NCBI RefSeq assembly: GCF_003675895.1 | Contig: NZ_ML014755.1 | Coordinates: 1 to 64,000 of the forward strand | From: Parashewanella curva | GTDB taxonomy: Bacteria > Pseudomonadota > Gammaproteobacteria > Enterobacterales > Shewanellaceae | DNA length: 64,000 nt | Direction of reading: 5' to 3' | Shown: positions 18,794 to 28,467 of the stretch, piece by piece | Layout: every line of letters starts with the position of its first letter | Position numbering within the stretch: the first letter of the stretch is position 1 | Translations under genes and position numbers: made by a program | Notes under the pieces: model-generated | What the model saw: only the letters and a program-made list of their open reading frames with translations | What the model was told of the DNA's origin: nothing | Databases searched by the model: none

Positions 18794-18851
18794 CATCCCT
18801 ATGTTCAAACTTTGTCTATACTGTTGATAAAACTTATACAAAGTCAGGCAA

Positions 18852-19637
18852 ATGTCACAGTTATCCATATCAAACAATGCCCCCCGTCAAGCAAACATTA
18901 ATTTAGAAGCATTCAAAAAACCGAGTGTCGATAGTCAAGGTTCTGAGTCTGGAGTCGCAGAAACAGGTGTTGTGGCCAAAAGTACATTCAGGCAAATTTT
19001 CGATCGTATTTGGAATGGAATAAGATCAATTGGAACTGGCATTTCGATAAATGACGTTGAAAAAAAATTAACCCAAATATCCAAAGCAACAAACTATGGC
19101 GAATTGAATGCTTTGACCAATGAGCTAAATAGTATGTACGAAAGTGAACAACAACACTTTTACCTTAAGGTTGTGGAAGATCCCATCAGTGGCGTTTCGT
19201 TTATGCAATGTCATGCAAGACTAGATAATGGGGATGAACTAGCAATCTCAAACCCAGTTGCTTTCAAGCCTGTTAATGCACATCAATCAGGGAGGAAGTA
19301 CGAAACACTCAAAGAAGACTTTTGCAATAACTAGATACCTAAAGCTTCTGCTGATGTTAAAAACAAAGTTCGCACAGCAATAGATGTCTTAGCATTAACA
19401 AAAGAAGAAGCCATAGACCAGCGTGACAGTGCCGTTAGGCAGATTGAGGACTTGGTTGCTGAACATGGGTTTAATTATAACAAATTTGTTTTTGAAGTCG
19501 TTGACAGAGAACCGCTAAACGATCAAGGCAGTTTTGTTATGGATAACAATGCTGGATTACAATATAAATTACGCTTAGCGCCCGACGGTAACTCGATAGT
19601 TCTTCACCAGCCCATAAATAGATTAAAACCAAGCTAG
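18852..19637 (+). pseudogene. Unknown 261-codon gene interrupted by one in-frame TAG
   Basis: Reading in one frame from the ATG, codons 1-160 encode MSQLSISNNAPRQANIN onward, then a TAG at 19332-19334. The same frame then stays open for another 100 codons (IPKASADVKNKVRTAIDV onward) to a TAG at 19635-19637. Both halves have similar composition and read as one hydrophilic, soluble protein, so a single base change (for example CAG to TAG) is the simplest explanation. The Ser/Gln/Asn-rich N-terminus without a signal peptide would suit a type III secreted protein, but this is not demonstrated. The ribosome binding site is weak. Readthrough or a truncated 160-residue product are alternatives. Confidence 0.6.
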
Positions 19638-19648
19638 AGTAGCAATCG

Positions 19649-20530
19649 CTACTCAAACTCTCCCTCAAGTTTTGAAAGCTCAAATCCAGCAAGGCGGTAT
19701 TCGACAAAATCATAAACGTCTGTGGCAAGGGCTAACCTAAACAATTGAGTAGCCGCTTCGAGGTGCCCTTGGTGTAAAGCTTGCTGAGCGATATAAAAAT
19801 ACGCTTCACATAGATGCTCTGTATATTCACGTCGATGATTTTTGGAATCAAGGTATTCATTGGCCTTACTTACTAATTTATCTGCACTTAGGTTGCCAAG
19901 TAAATACTCAGCTATTTGAGTGGACCACAACTCTTTATCCAGTTTAGAAACCCGTTGAGTTAGTTCTATTTTTGCTTTTTCAGGGTTAAACTTACGATGC
20001 GCTAAATAAAGCCAAATTGAACGGTACGCATCGTCAGGTGCTTTTGTATAGAAAGTGGTGAGATCATCTTTGGAAAGTTCAAACCGGCCTGCATAATATA
20101 AAGCAATACCACGATTTAAGTAAGCATATTCATAGCTAGGGGCTAACTCAAGGACTGAGTCAAAAGCATCATACGCACTGTCAAAATCACCCTCCAACGT
20201 CGAATAAATACCAAGAAAATTATACGCATCGGCCAAACGAGGATTTAAATTTAGTGCTTGTCTAAAATCGTAACGGGCAGACAACTGCAAACCAACTCGA
20301 TCGTAAATCACACCTCGCTCATACATAAAGCGAGCACGCTGTTCGTCAGTTAACTTAGCACGAGAAAGAATATCGGAGCTTTTAAGTAGATTTAACTCAT
20401 CTTGATACAGAGGAGTAGTTGGCTCAACTAATAATCGGGTGGGATAATGGTTTTTTAAGGTGGTGGATGCACAACCAGAAAGCAATGAAACGACCAATGC
20501 AACTTTAAGAATGCGCCAATTAACTGTCAT
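19649..20530 (-). CDS. nlpI: Lipoprotein NlpI, TPR protein
   Basis: NlpI is an outer-membrane lipoprotein with tetratricopeptide repeats that acts as an adaptor for peptidoglycan endopeptidases and the Prc protease. The N-terminus shows a lipoprotein signal with lipobox LLSGC (Cys at residue 19). TPR motifs follow: ARFMYERGVIYDRVGLQLSA, ADAYNFLGIYSTLEGDFDSA and YAYLNRGIALYYAGRFELSK. Its 293 residues match the E. coli protein. It lies downstream of pnp as in other gammaproteobacteria, but a TetR gene and a MITE now separate the two. Confidence 0.93.
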   Translation of the reverse strand: MTVNWRILKVALVVSLLSGCASTTLKNHYPTRLLVEPTTPLYQDELNLLKSSDILSRAKLTDEQRARFMYERGVIYDRVGLQLSARYDFRQALNLNPRLADAYNFLGIYSTLEGDFDSAYDAFDSVLELAPSYEYAYLNRGIALYYAGRFELSKDDLTTFYTKAPDDAYRSIWLYLAHRKFNPEKAKIELTQRVSKLDKELWSTQIAEYLLGNLSADKLVSKANEYLDSKNHRREYTEHLCEAYFYIAQQALHQGHLEAATQLFRLALATDVYDFVEYRLAGFELSKLEGEFE

Positions 20531-20611
20531 TAAAAGTGAGCCTTTGTAAAATACGGAAACCGCTTAATCATATCAACCCCAATCATAAACGGCTATCACT
20601 GATTTACGATC

Positions 20612-21193
20612 TTAAACAGCTAAACTGTCACAAAGTCGTTTTGAGCTTTGAATAAGCTTTGTCGTTACGTCATGAAGGTTGAGCAACAACATCGACTTTG
20701 ACGTTAAGTAGTTGGCATAAATTCCATAGCAAACCAGTTCAATATCATCGGAATTTGCATGGGGGTATTCTGAAGCTAATATTTGGCTGCAGTGTTTAAT
20801 AAATTCAGCCATATTTTGCTCTTGATCCAGTTTAACTGGTTCCAGCCTTTTAGATTCAGAAAAGAGCTCATGGCTAATAATATTATCTCTATTATCTTCT
20901 GTTGAGCCAATATAGAACAGCATCTCTAATAAAGTGTCTATAGAATCGGTTTCAGGAAGCTGAGAAATCGCTTGCAGCCATTGGTCTGAATAGATGTTGC
21001 GCCAACGCTCACTCAACGCAGTAATGATTTGATCTCTATTACCAATATAATGGCGTAAAATGGTGCGCTTTACTCCAGCGGTATCGGCAATATTCTCTAA
21101 AGACGTATCTTGAAGTCCTTGTTTGAGGATACATTCCTCTAATGCATCAAGGATTTCTGTTCGTCTTTGCTCCACCATACTGGGTCTAGCCAT
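20612..21193 (-). CDS. TetR-family transcriptional regulator
   Basis: The product starts MARPSMVEQRRTEILDALEE, followed by the helix-turn-helix TSLENIADTAGVKRTILRHYIG and a helical C-terminal domain with several Ser/Leu helices. The ATG chosen has GAGGTGATA directly upstream. It lies between nlpI and pnp on the same strand. Ligand and targets are unknown; the divergent MITE-containing spacer upstream may supply its promoter. Confidence 0.87.
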   Translation of the reverse strand: MARPSMVEQRRTEILDALEECILKQGLQDTSLENIADTAGVKRTILRHYIGNRDQIITALSERWRNIYSDQWLQAISQLPETDSIDTLLEMLFYIGSTEDNRDNIISHELFSESKRLEPVKLDQEQNMAEFIKHCSQILASEYPHANSDDIELVCYGIYANYLTSKSMLLLNLHDVTTKLIQSSKRLCDSLAV

Positions 21194-21310
21194 TATCACC
21201 TCTATATTGATATTTGCCGTGTTGATTTGTCAGGACATGCTCTAGATTTAAATTTTAGAGTAATTGTACTCTGTACAATCATATTATATTTTCACAGTGA
21301 AAACATAATA

Positions 21311-21577
21311 TATACTCGTGATACCTGAAGATGCAGGATTTCAGCGAGAATTAATTGCCATTTAGGCAAGGCACTTTCCTGTAGTAATAGTTATTCTATT
21401 ATAAGGGAAAGTAACGCAGTATAAAGACAATTAAACTCGCACTACGTGGGCTTTTCAGCATTGATTCTTCTTTGTTGTGAAAGCTTAAATTAGCCCGCTA
21501 GTTCTTCACTTTCACGCCTAGAATAATGCAACGCTGAACAAGCCCTGAAAGTTGCATCTTCAAGTATCACGAGTATA
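21311..21577. mobile_element. MITE type A, copy 1, 267 bp
   Basis: Terminal inverted repeats of about 24 bp begin TATACTCGTGATAC at each end. The whole element recurs with high identity at 54630-54897. There is no coding capacity, so it is a non-autonomous element or structured dispersed repeat. Confidence 0.85.
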
Positions 21578-21694
21578 AATAGCATGAATTTGTAATTCTC
21601 TCACAAAAAAGGAAAACGATTAACCTTGTTGGTGTGATACAAATATTACTTGCCTATTTATCATTCAGTACCTTGGTTAAAAACTACAAAAAAA

Positions 21695-21712
21695 GAGAGC
21701 TAAAAAGCTCCC
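21695..21712 (-). terminator. Rho-independent terminator of pnp
   Basis: Short stem GAGAGCT / AGCTCCC followed by a run of seven T on the pnp coding strand, 25 bases past the stop. Confidence 0.8.
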
Positions 21713-21737
21713 TTAGATTTGCTATCTAAAAAATAGA

Positions 21738-23843
21738 TTATTCAGCAGCTGGTGCTTCTTCTTTTGCATTCGCTTCTTTGATAGATAGACGAACGCGACC
21801 TTGACGATCCACTTCCATCACTTTCACGTCAACTTCCTGACCTACTGCTAGGTGATCAGATACGTTAGCCACACGTTCTTCACTGATTTGTGAAATGTGT
21901 ACTAGACCATCTTTACCCGGAAGGATATTTACGAACGCACCAAAGTCAACGATACGGTTGATCTTACCTTTATAGATACGACCAACTTCAACTTCAGAAG
22001 TTAGCTCTTCAATACGACGAATTGCTTCACGAGTAGAGTCACCGTCAGAAGACGCAATACGTACAGTACCGTCATCATCAAGTTCAATCGTTGTGCCAGT
22101 CTCTTCAGTAAGAGCGCGGATAGTCGCACCACCTTTACCAATCACATCACGGATCTTCTCAGGGTTGATCTTGATGCTCGTGATACGAGGCGCGTGATCA
22201 GAGATATCGTCACGGTGAGAACCGATTGCACTGTCCATCACGTTTAAAATGTGTATACGAGCGCCCATGGCTTGTTGCAGAGCAATATCCATGATTTCTT
22301 TAGTGATACCTTCGATCTTGATATCCATTTGCAGTGCAGTAATACCGTCACGAGTACCTGCTACTTTAAAGTCCATATCACCTAAGTGGTCTTCGTCACC
22401 TAGAATGTCAGAAAGAACGACAAAGTCATCGCCTTCTTTCACAAGACCCATTGCGATACCCGCAACAGATGCCTTGATTGGTACACCTGCATCCATAAGC
22501 GCTAGAGAAGTACCACAAACCGAAGCCATCGAGCTTGAACCGTTAGATTCAGTGATTTCAGATACTACGCGAACTGCGTATGGGAATTCAGCTTCGGTTG
22601 GCATAACCGCGTTGATACCACGCCAAGCTAGTTTACCGTGACCAATTTCACGACGCTTAGGCGAACCAACCATACCAGTTTCACCTACAGAGTAAGGAGG
22701 GAAGTTGTAGTGCAACATAAAGCGGCTGGTTTTCTCGCCCATAATACCATCAATCTTTTGTGCATCACGCTCAGTACCTAAAGTTGCAGCAACTAAAGCC
22801 TGAGTTTCACCACGAGTGAAGATTGCAGAGCCGTGAGTACGTGGCAGTACACCCGCTTGAACATTAAGCGCACGAACCATATCAGGCTCACGACCATCAA
22901 TACGAGGCTCACCACGGATGATGCGACCACGAACTACGTTCTTTTCTAGGCTACCTAGTAGACCTTCAACTTCAGACACATCAATGCCTTCGTTTTCAGC
23001 GACTAGCTTCTCAACAGCAGCAGATTTAACCGCCGCTACAGCGTCACGACGCTCTTGCTTATCAACCACTTGGTAAGCTGCACCCATGCCTTCTTCTGCT
23101 AAATCTTTGATTTTAGCAACAAGATCTTGGTCTTTTTCTTCTGCAGTCCAACCCCAAGCAGGCTTACCCGCTTCAGCTTTGAATTCTTCAATAGCATTAA
23201 CAACAACTTGTTGCTGGTCGTGACCGTAAACCACCGCACCTAGCATGATTTCTTCTGGTAATGCCTGCGCTTCAGATTCAACCATTAATACCGCAGACTG
23301 AGTACCAGCAACAACAAGGTCTAGTTGGCTTTCTGGCATTTGATCTACGTTAGGGTTTAGGATGTATTCGCTACCCGTGTAACCAACACGTGCCGCGCCT
23401 AGTGGACCATTAAATGGAATACCAGAAATCGCTAATGCCGCAGAAGTACCAATCATCGAAATGATGTCTGGCTCAATATTAGGATCAACAGAAACAACAG
23501 TGATGATCACTTGAACTTCGTTTTTGAAGCCGTTCGGGAAAAGAGGACGGATCGGACGGTCAATCAAACGTGCAATCAGAGTTTCGTCTTCAGATGGACG
23601 ACCTTCACGCTTGAAGAAACCACCAGGGATCTTACCCGCTGCGTATGCTTTTTCTTGATAGTTAACTGTCAGAGGGAAGAAGTCACGACCTGGGTCTGCG
23701 TCTTTCTTACCTACTACAGTTACTAAAACCGTGGTGTCGCCCATGCTTGCCAACACAGCAGCGTCAGCTTGACGTGCAATCACTCCGGTTTCTAGAGTTA
23801 CGGTGTGTTGACCGTATTCAAAACTCTTTACAATTGGATTCAC
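21738..23843 (-). CDS. pnp: Polyribonucleotide nucleotidyltransferase (PNPase)
   Basis: PNPase degrades RNA phosphorolytically from the 3' end and is part of the degradosome. The 701-residue protein has two RNase PH domains (first near residues 10-140; second near 310-540 with [16 protein letters not shown] and [18 protein letters not shown]), then a KH domain ([20 protein letters not shown]) and an S1 domain ([27 protein letters not shown]). The start is GTG with AAGGAA eight bases upstream. The usual upstream neighbour rpsO is absent; a divergently transcribed GGDEF-EAL gene is there instead. PNPase normally autoregulates through its 5' leader, which here is only about 140 bases long. Confidence 0.97.
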   Translation of the reverse strand: MNPIVKSFEYGQHTVTLETGVIARQADAAVLASMGDTTVLVTVVGKKDADPGRDFFPLTVNYQEKAYAAGKIPGGFFKREGRPSEDETLIARLIDRPIRPLFPNGFKNEVQVIITVVSVDPNIEPDIISMIGTSAALAISGIPFNGPLGAARVGYTGSEYILNPNVDQMPESQLDLVVAGTQSAVLMVESEAQALPEEIMLGAVVYGHDQQQVVVNAIEEFKAEAGKPAWGWTAEEKDQDLVAKIKDLAEEGMGAAYQVVDKQERRDAVAAVKSAAVEKLVAENEGIDVSEVEGLLGSLEKNVVRGRIIRGEPRIDGREPDMVRALNVQAGVLPRTHGSAIFTRGETQALVAATLGTERDAQKIDGIMGEKTSRFMLHYNFPPYSVGETGMVGSPKRREIGHGKLAWRGINAVMPTEAEFPYAVRVVSEITESNGSSSMASVCGTSLALMDAGVPIKASVAGIAMGLVKEGDDFVVLSDILGDEDHLGDMDFKVAGTRDGITALQMDIKIEGITKEIMDIALQQAMGARIHILNVMDSAIGSHRDDISDHAPRITSIKINPEKIRDVIGKGGATIRALTEETGTTIELDDDGTVRIASSDGDSTREAIRRIEELTSEVEVGRIYKGKINRIVDFGAFVNILPGKDGLVHISQISEERVANVSDHLAVGQEVDVKVMEVDRQGRVRLSIKEANAKEEAPAAE

Positions 23844-23982
23844 TTGACCAATTCCTTAATTAATTATCTTAAATTTCGCTCGGTATTATACGTTAACAAC
23901 CGTCATTAGATAAAGCGTCTATACTTCACAAACACCATTATCACAAATATTTCATGTATAAATCGGCTGACAAACGGATCTT

Positions 23983-26034
23983 GTGAGCTTAAAAAATCAT
24001 AGAGGGTTGAATTCAGGGATGAAATTACGCTTTAGTTCTCTCACATTAAAGCAAACTTTTTTAGTGTCTATAACGGTATTTTGTTTTGCCGTGGCACTGC
24101 TTTTTATCGAATTCATTTCAGTAGTTCATACTGAAAAACGACACCTCAAGCAGCAAGGGGAAACCCTGATTCATACATTGGAACAAAGCGCCAAAGCCTC
24201 TTCCCTAAACGACAACACGCTCTTAGCACAGCAGTTATTAAAGCAAAGCTTTGATCTGCCTTGGATCCAAAGCGTCAGTATCGAACTAAGAGAAACTGGA
24301 CGCATATTTTCAGCCAATAAACCGTTAGATGCAGAAACTGGAATTTGGCATGATTTGGCTCAGTGGTTATTTCAAAATCAACAACATAGCACTCGATTAC
24401 TTTACCGAGACAACTCACAGCCTTTTGCAAGGCTTAATCTTCACTATGATCTTAAAAAGATCAGCCAGACGCTTCAAAGGCATTTTACCCGCACCTTTAT
24501 TTTTTCTTTAATTGGTACGCTTGTGCTCACGGTATTACTCACTTGTGTATTTCATTTGTTTTTAACCAAGCCAATGCTCATTTTGAGTCAAGCCATAGAT
24601 AAAATCACTCCAGATACCCCTAAAGATAATTTATTACCTCGTATTCCTTTTCACAACAATAACGAATTATCCAGAGTACTGACTAAGTTCAATCAAATAT
24701 TGATTCAGTTTGATATGGCACAACTCAAGTTACGAAAAATGGCAACAAAAGATCCACTGACCAGCTTGCCCAATCGCGTGTTGTTACTTGAAACCATCAA
24801 CCTGAGTATTCAGCGTTCTAGTCAACAAAAACGCAGTTTTGCTCTGTTTTATATTGACTTAGATCGCTTTAAAAACATCAACGATTCGTTGGGGCACCAA
24901 CTCGGCGATCGATACTTACTGCGTATCGCCCGCGTATTAAAGCGAGTTGTAGGCGAAAAAGGCACTGTAGCTCGCCTTGGTGGTGATGAGTTTGCGATCA
25001 TTGCTAATGATCCACAGACGCTTCCGCAAGCAGGGGAATTTGCACAAACCTTAATTAAAGAAATCAAAAAGCCCCTGTTTTTAAATGAGCATAAACTTCA
25101 CCCCAATGCCTCTGTGGGAATCGCTCTCTATCCTGATGATGGCCACAACGCAGATGATTTGATCCGCCATGCTGAAATCGCCATGTACAGTGCCAAAAAG
25201 CAAGGCTTAGGTAATTGGGCGTTTTTCAATAAAAAAATGACCGAAAAAGCCATCGCTCATTTGCGCATTGAAGCCAATCTTTATAATGCTATTCGCAATG
25301 ACAACCTATCCTTATTTTTCCAACCAAAAATAGAATTAGCTACCGGAAAAATGAAAGGAGCTGAAGCCTTAATACGCTGGCATCAAGGTGATAAAGTTAT
25401 CTCTCCTGGAGAGTTCATTCCGGTGGCAGAAGAGTCGGGGTTGATCGTTACTTTAGGTAAATGGGTGATCAATAAAACCTGTGAAACACTAAGAAAATGG
25501 TGTGACGAATTTAATCAAGTGCCTTCTATTGCTATCAATATCGCCGCCAAACACTTTATTGATCCAAAATTCGTTGAACAACTCAAAAGCTGTGTCAGCA
25601 GTTTTCATCTTGATCCTTCCCTAATAGAAATTGAAATTACAGAAAGCTCATTTATTCATGATATTCAATTAGCCATCGCTGTGATAGAACAGCTTAGGAA
25701 ATCCGGCTTTAAAGTCTCCATTGATGATTTTGGTACCGGTTATTCGTCGCTCTCATACCTAAAAGTATTGCCTATCAATACCTTAAAAATTGATCGCGCT
25801 TTTGTTGAAGGACTGCCCGAAAATGATGCCATTGCATCTACTATCGTTATGCTCGGTCAACAAATGGATTTGGAAATTGTTGCAGAAGGTATTGACGAAG
25901 CCAAACAACTAAAATGGTTACAAGCGCATGGCTGCGCTTTAGGGCAAGGGTATTTATTCAGCCGTCCATTACCACAGGAAGAATTTGAAAATCAGTACCT
26001 TGAACCAGAGCAAACGGTTTTAGAAATTGAATAG
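23983..26034 (+). CDS. Membrane GGDEF-EAL cyclic-di-GMP protein
   Basis: A two-domain protein that may make and break the second messenger c-di-GMP. Two membrane helices (about residues 28-48 and 175-197) flank a periplasmic sensor of about 125 residues. A HAMP-like linker follows, then GGDEF with an intact LGGDEF active site at about 320-325 and EAL with AEALIRW, EITES, IDDFGTGYSS and VAEGI retained. Both catalytic sets look intact, so either activity is possible. The first start is GTG; an ATG 12 codons later (MKLRFSSL) is equally plausible. It is transcribed away from pnp. Confidence 0.92.
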   Translation: MSLKNHRGLNSGMKLRFSSLTLKQTFLVSITVFCFAVALLFIEFISVVHTEKRHLKQQGETLIHTLEQSAKASSLNDNTLLAQQLLKQSFDLPWIQSVSIELRETGRIFSANKPLDAETGIWHDLAQWLFQNQQHSTRLLYRDNSQPFARLNLHYDLKKISQTLQRHFTRTFIFSLIGTLVLTVLLTCVFHLFLTKPMLILSQAIDKITPDTPKDNLLPRIPFHNNNELSRVLTKFNQILIQFDMAQLKLRKMATKDPLTSLPNRVLLLETINLSIQRSSQQKRSFALFYIDLDRFKNINDSLGHQLGDRYLLRIARVLKRVVGEKGTVARLGGDEFAIIANDPQTLPQAGEFAQTLIKEIKKPLFLNEHKLHPNASVGIALYPDDGHNADDLIRHAEIAMYSAKKQGLGNWAFFNKKMTEKAIAHLRIEANLYNAIRNDNLSLFFQPKIELATGKMKGAEALIRWHQGDKVISPGEFIPVAEESGLIVTLGKWVINKTCETLRKWCDEFNQVPSIAINIAAKHFIDPKFVEQLKSCVSSFHLDPSLIEIEITESSFIHDIQLAIAVIEQLRKSGFKVSIDDFGTGYSSLSYLKVLPINTLKIDRAFVEGLPENDAIASTIVMLGQQMDLEIVAEGIDEAKQLKWLQAHGCALGQGYLFSRPLPQEEFENQYLEPEQTVLEIE

Positions 26035-26069
26035 CCATATTGAATTAACAAAATAACCACCCCCACTTT

Positions 26070-26101
26070 AGACATCTAAACATCTTGACACCTTGACGGC
26101 T
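26070..26101 (+). promoter_or_regulatory. MetJ operator: four tandem met boxes
   Basis: Four consecutive 8-mers AGACATCT, AAACATCT, TGACACCT and TGACGGCT resemble the MetJ consensus AGACGTCT. They overlap a promoter with -35 TTGACA (26085-26090) and -10 TATTAT (26109-26114) at 18-base spacing. MetJ with S-adenosylmethionine would repress the following metX-metB pair. Confidence 0.8.
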
Positions 26102-26174
26102 TAATGTTTATTATCTATGCATTAAGTAGGATTTTTTATGCAAATCCTCTTTCAATATGCATAGGGATAACAGG

Positions 26175-27197
26175 ATGACAACTGCAGTATTGCCTTCTTT
26201 CTTTGAGGCATCAGCAAGGATAGATAGTCGCGGCTTCTTTCAATTACCAGAAAAGCACCCCTTGTTTCATGGTGGAACTGTCTTTCATGGACAAGTTTCA
26301 TATTATCTTAGAGGACCTAGCCTTGCACCTGTCATCATAGTGCTCGGGGGGATCTCGTCAGGGAAAGAAACCGAGCTGTGGTGGCCAGAAATGGTGGGAG
26401 CTGGATTAGCGATAGATACTGACCGTTATCAAGTGTTAAGCATCGACTTTCTTGGTGGAAACCATGACTCTAGTGGTCCAGATGCTAATGAACATTCAAG
26501 CCAAGCCGCTGCTATTGATACAAGAGATCAGGCAAAAGCCATTTCACTCTTATTGGAACATTTAAACATTGATGTGGTTCACAACTTTATTGGTGCATCC
26601 TATGGCGGAATGATCGCCCTTGCATTCGCTGAATTATTTCCTAATAAAGTAAAACAACTTTGTATTTTATGTGCGGCTCATAAAAGCAGTAACCTCGGCA
26701 TTGCTTGGCGATCGATACAACGTCAAATTATACAACTTGGCGCTGATACTGAGCAGGAAGAACAGGCCATCGCGCTTGCTAGAGCGCTAGCGATGACGAC
26801 CTATCGTTCATTTATAGAGTTTGAAGAAAGGTTTTCTACAGCACCGTATGTCGTTGATGGTTATTTTCAATTTCCAGTTAATGGGTATTTGACCTCTAGA
26901 GGTGAAGCATTCAAAAAGAATTTCTGTTGTCGTGCTTATCTTTGTTTATCAGAATCTATCGACTTGCACCATATCCTGCCTGAAAACATAAAAACACCAA
27001 TCACTTGTATCAGCTTTGACACTGACCAACTCATCCCTAAAAAATTGATGCAAGAACTGGCTGAGTATAGCCAAGGAAAAAGCCAACATTTCCATCTCAC
27101 TTCGCTATACGGCCATGATGCCTTTTTAAAAGAAACTCAAGCCATAACCCCACTTATTCAACAAACGTTAGAGTCCAATAGCCATGCCCAACACTAA
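26175..27197 (+). CDS. metX: Homoserine O-acyltransferase, MetX-like alpha/beta hydrolase
   Basis: MetX-type enzymes acylate homoserine as the first committed step of methionine synthesis. The alpha/beta-hydrolase core is visible: the oxyanion region VIIVLGGISSGKE, the nucleophile elbow FIGASYGGMIALAFAE (Ser), an acid near SFDTDQLIP and the catalytic His in SLYGHDAFLKE. The ATG giving MTTAVLPSF has an upstream GGGATAACAGG site. Its stop overlaps the metB start by 14 bases, which fits translational coupling. Whether it uses acetyl- or succinyl-CoA cannot be told by eye; pairing with a cystathionine gamma-synthase-type enzyme and the gammaproteobacterial setting suggest succinyl. Confidence 0.85.
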   Translation: MTTAVLPSFFEASARIDSRGFFQLPEKHPLFHGGTVFHGQVSYYLRGPSLAPVIIVLGGISSGKETELWWPEMVGAGLAIDTDRYQVLSIDFLGGNHDSSGPDANEHSSQAAAIDTRDQAKAISLLLEHLNIDVVHNFIGASYGGMIALAFAELFPNKVKQLCILCAAHKSSNLGIAWRSIQRQIIQLGADTEQEEQAIALARALAMTTYRSFIEFEERFSTAPYVVDGYFQFPVNGYLTSRGEAFKKNFCCRAYLCLSESIDLHHILPENIKTPITCISFDTDQLIPKKLMQELAEYSQGKSQHFHLTSLYGHDAFLKETQAITPLIQQTLESNSHAQH

Positions 27198-28404
27198 AGA
27201 ACATTCTGCCTACTCACATACGCAAACAACAGCCGTTCGCTCTGGTTTAGATACAGATATGGCTCACGGTGCAGTAATGCCTCCAATCTATCTGTCTAGT
27301 AATTTTAGCTTTGAGTCATTTAATCAACCACGCAAGTATGATTACACTCGCTCAGGCAATCCTACTCGTGATCTTCTAGCCGAAGCATTAGCAGAACTCG
27401 AAGGCGGTCATAACGCGGTGATCACGCCCACAGGCATGGCAGCAGTTAACCTCGTACTCCAATTATTAACACCTGAAGATACTCTCCTCGTTCCCCATGA
27501 TTGTTATGGTGGTAGCTATCGTTTATTTGAACATGCTTCAAAACGTGGCTTGTTTAACCTAAATATTGTTGACCAGAATGATCAGCAAGCCCTACAACAA
27601 GCGCTTGAACAGCAACCTTGCTTAGTGTGGGTCGAAACACCGAGCAATCCATTACTTCGGATTTATGATATTGAAGCCATTTGTCAACAAGCTCATCAAG
27701 TCGGTGCTTTAGTTGCAGTTGATAACACCTTCTTGACACCACTATGGCAAAAGCCGCTTGAGTTAGGCGCAGATATCGTTATCCACTCCACCACTAAGTA
27801 CATCAATGGTCACAGTGATGTGGTTGGTGGTGCCGTCATTGCAAAAACTCAAGAACTCCACGAGAAGTTAGCGTGGTGGGCAAATTGTATCGGCGCGACT
27901 GCGGCACCTTTTGATAGCTACATGACTTTACGTGGTGTTCGTACTTTACATGCACGTCTACAAATTCATGAGCAAAATACACAATCATTGCTGGATTACC
28001 TGAAACAGCATCCAACTATTAAAAAGGTCTATCACCCAAGCTTAAAGAGTCATTCTGGGCATGAAATTGCGGTAAAACAACAATCCGGTTTTGGTGCCAT
28101 GCTGAGTGTCGAATTAGATTTAGGTACAGAGCCACAATACTATCCGCAACTTCTCAATCACTTTTTTAGCTCATTAAATATGTTTACGCTTGCCGAGTCT
28201 CTTGGTGGTGTAGAAAGCTTAGTTTGTCATCCAGCTACCATGACTCATGCAGGAATAAGCGAAGAAGCCCGTAAATCAGCAGGGATTTCAAGCTCTTTAT
28301 TACGATTCTCAATCGGCATTGAACACAATGAAGACTTACTAGCAGACTTATCACAAGCTCTTGAGTCTTTCAGTGTTTTTCGACAAAAGCTCACTACGAA
28401 GTAA
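27184..28404 (+). CDS. metB: Cystathionine gamma-synthase-type PLP enzyme
   Basis: A fold-type I PLP enzyme of the Cys/Met metabolism family that condenses O-acylhomoserine with cysteine. The 406-residue protein has YDYTRSGNPTRDLLAEALAELEGG near the N-terminus, PSNPLL, the Asp of AVDNTFLTP and the PLP lysine in HSTTKYINGHSDVVGG. The C-terminal domain contains SLGGVESL and HPATMTHAG, where the Ser/Gly context separates gamma-synthase from beta-lyase. It shares the MetJ-controlled promoter with metX and ends at a strong terminator. O-acylhomoserine sulfhydrylase activity cannot be excluded. Confidence 0.92.
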   Translation: MPNTKEHSAYSHTQTTAVRSGLDTDMAHGAVMPPIYLSSNFSFESFNQPRKYDYTRSGNPTRDLLAEALAELEGGHNAVITPTGMAAVNLVLQLLTPEDTLLVPHDCYGGSYRLFEHASKRGLFNLNIVDQNDQQALQQALEQQPCLVWVETPSNPLLRIYDIEAICQQAHQVGALVAVDNTFLTPLWQKPLELGADIVIHSTTKYINGHSDVVGGAVIAKTQELHEKLAWWANCIGATAAPFDSYMTLRGVRTLHARLQIHEQNTQSLLDYLKQHPTIKKVYHPSLKSHSGHEIAVKQQSGFGAMLSVELDLGTEPQYYPQLLNHFFSSLNMFTLAESLGGVESLVCHPATMTHAGISEEARKSAGISSSLLRFSIGIEHNEDLLADLSQALESFSVFRQKLTTK

Positions 28405-28413
28405 TCTGTTCCT

Positions 28414-28448
28414 AAAAAAATGGCGCAGAAAAATCTGCGCCATTTTTT
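28414..28448. terminator. Bidirectional rho-independent terminator
   Basis: A perfect stem TGGCGCAG / CTGCGCCA with A and T runs on both sides lies between converging metB and the S9 peptidase gene. Confidence 0.9.
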
Positions 28449-28467
28449 CACTTTCGCCTTCACAAGA

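Larger units (their letters stand above)
21194..21737. other. Spacer with MITE and pnp terminator
   Basis: Gene-free. Contains MITE type A (described separately) and the pnp terminator. The AT-rich 21230-21310 segment is the likely promoter area of the TetR gene. Confidence 0.5.

Noticed and set aside
22249-22641. 130-codon ORF opposite pnp
   Set aside because: It lies wholly inside the pnp coding region on the other strand and its composition reflects the pnp codons; no start signal or family match.
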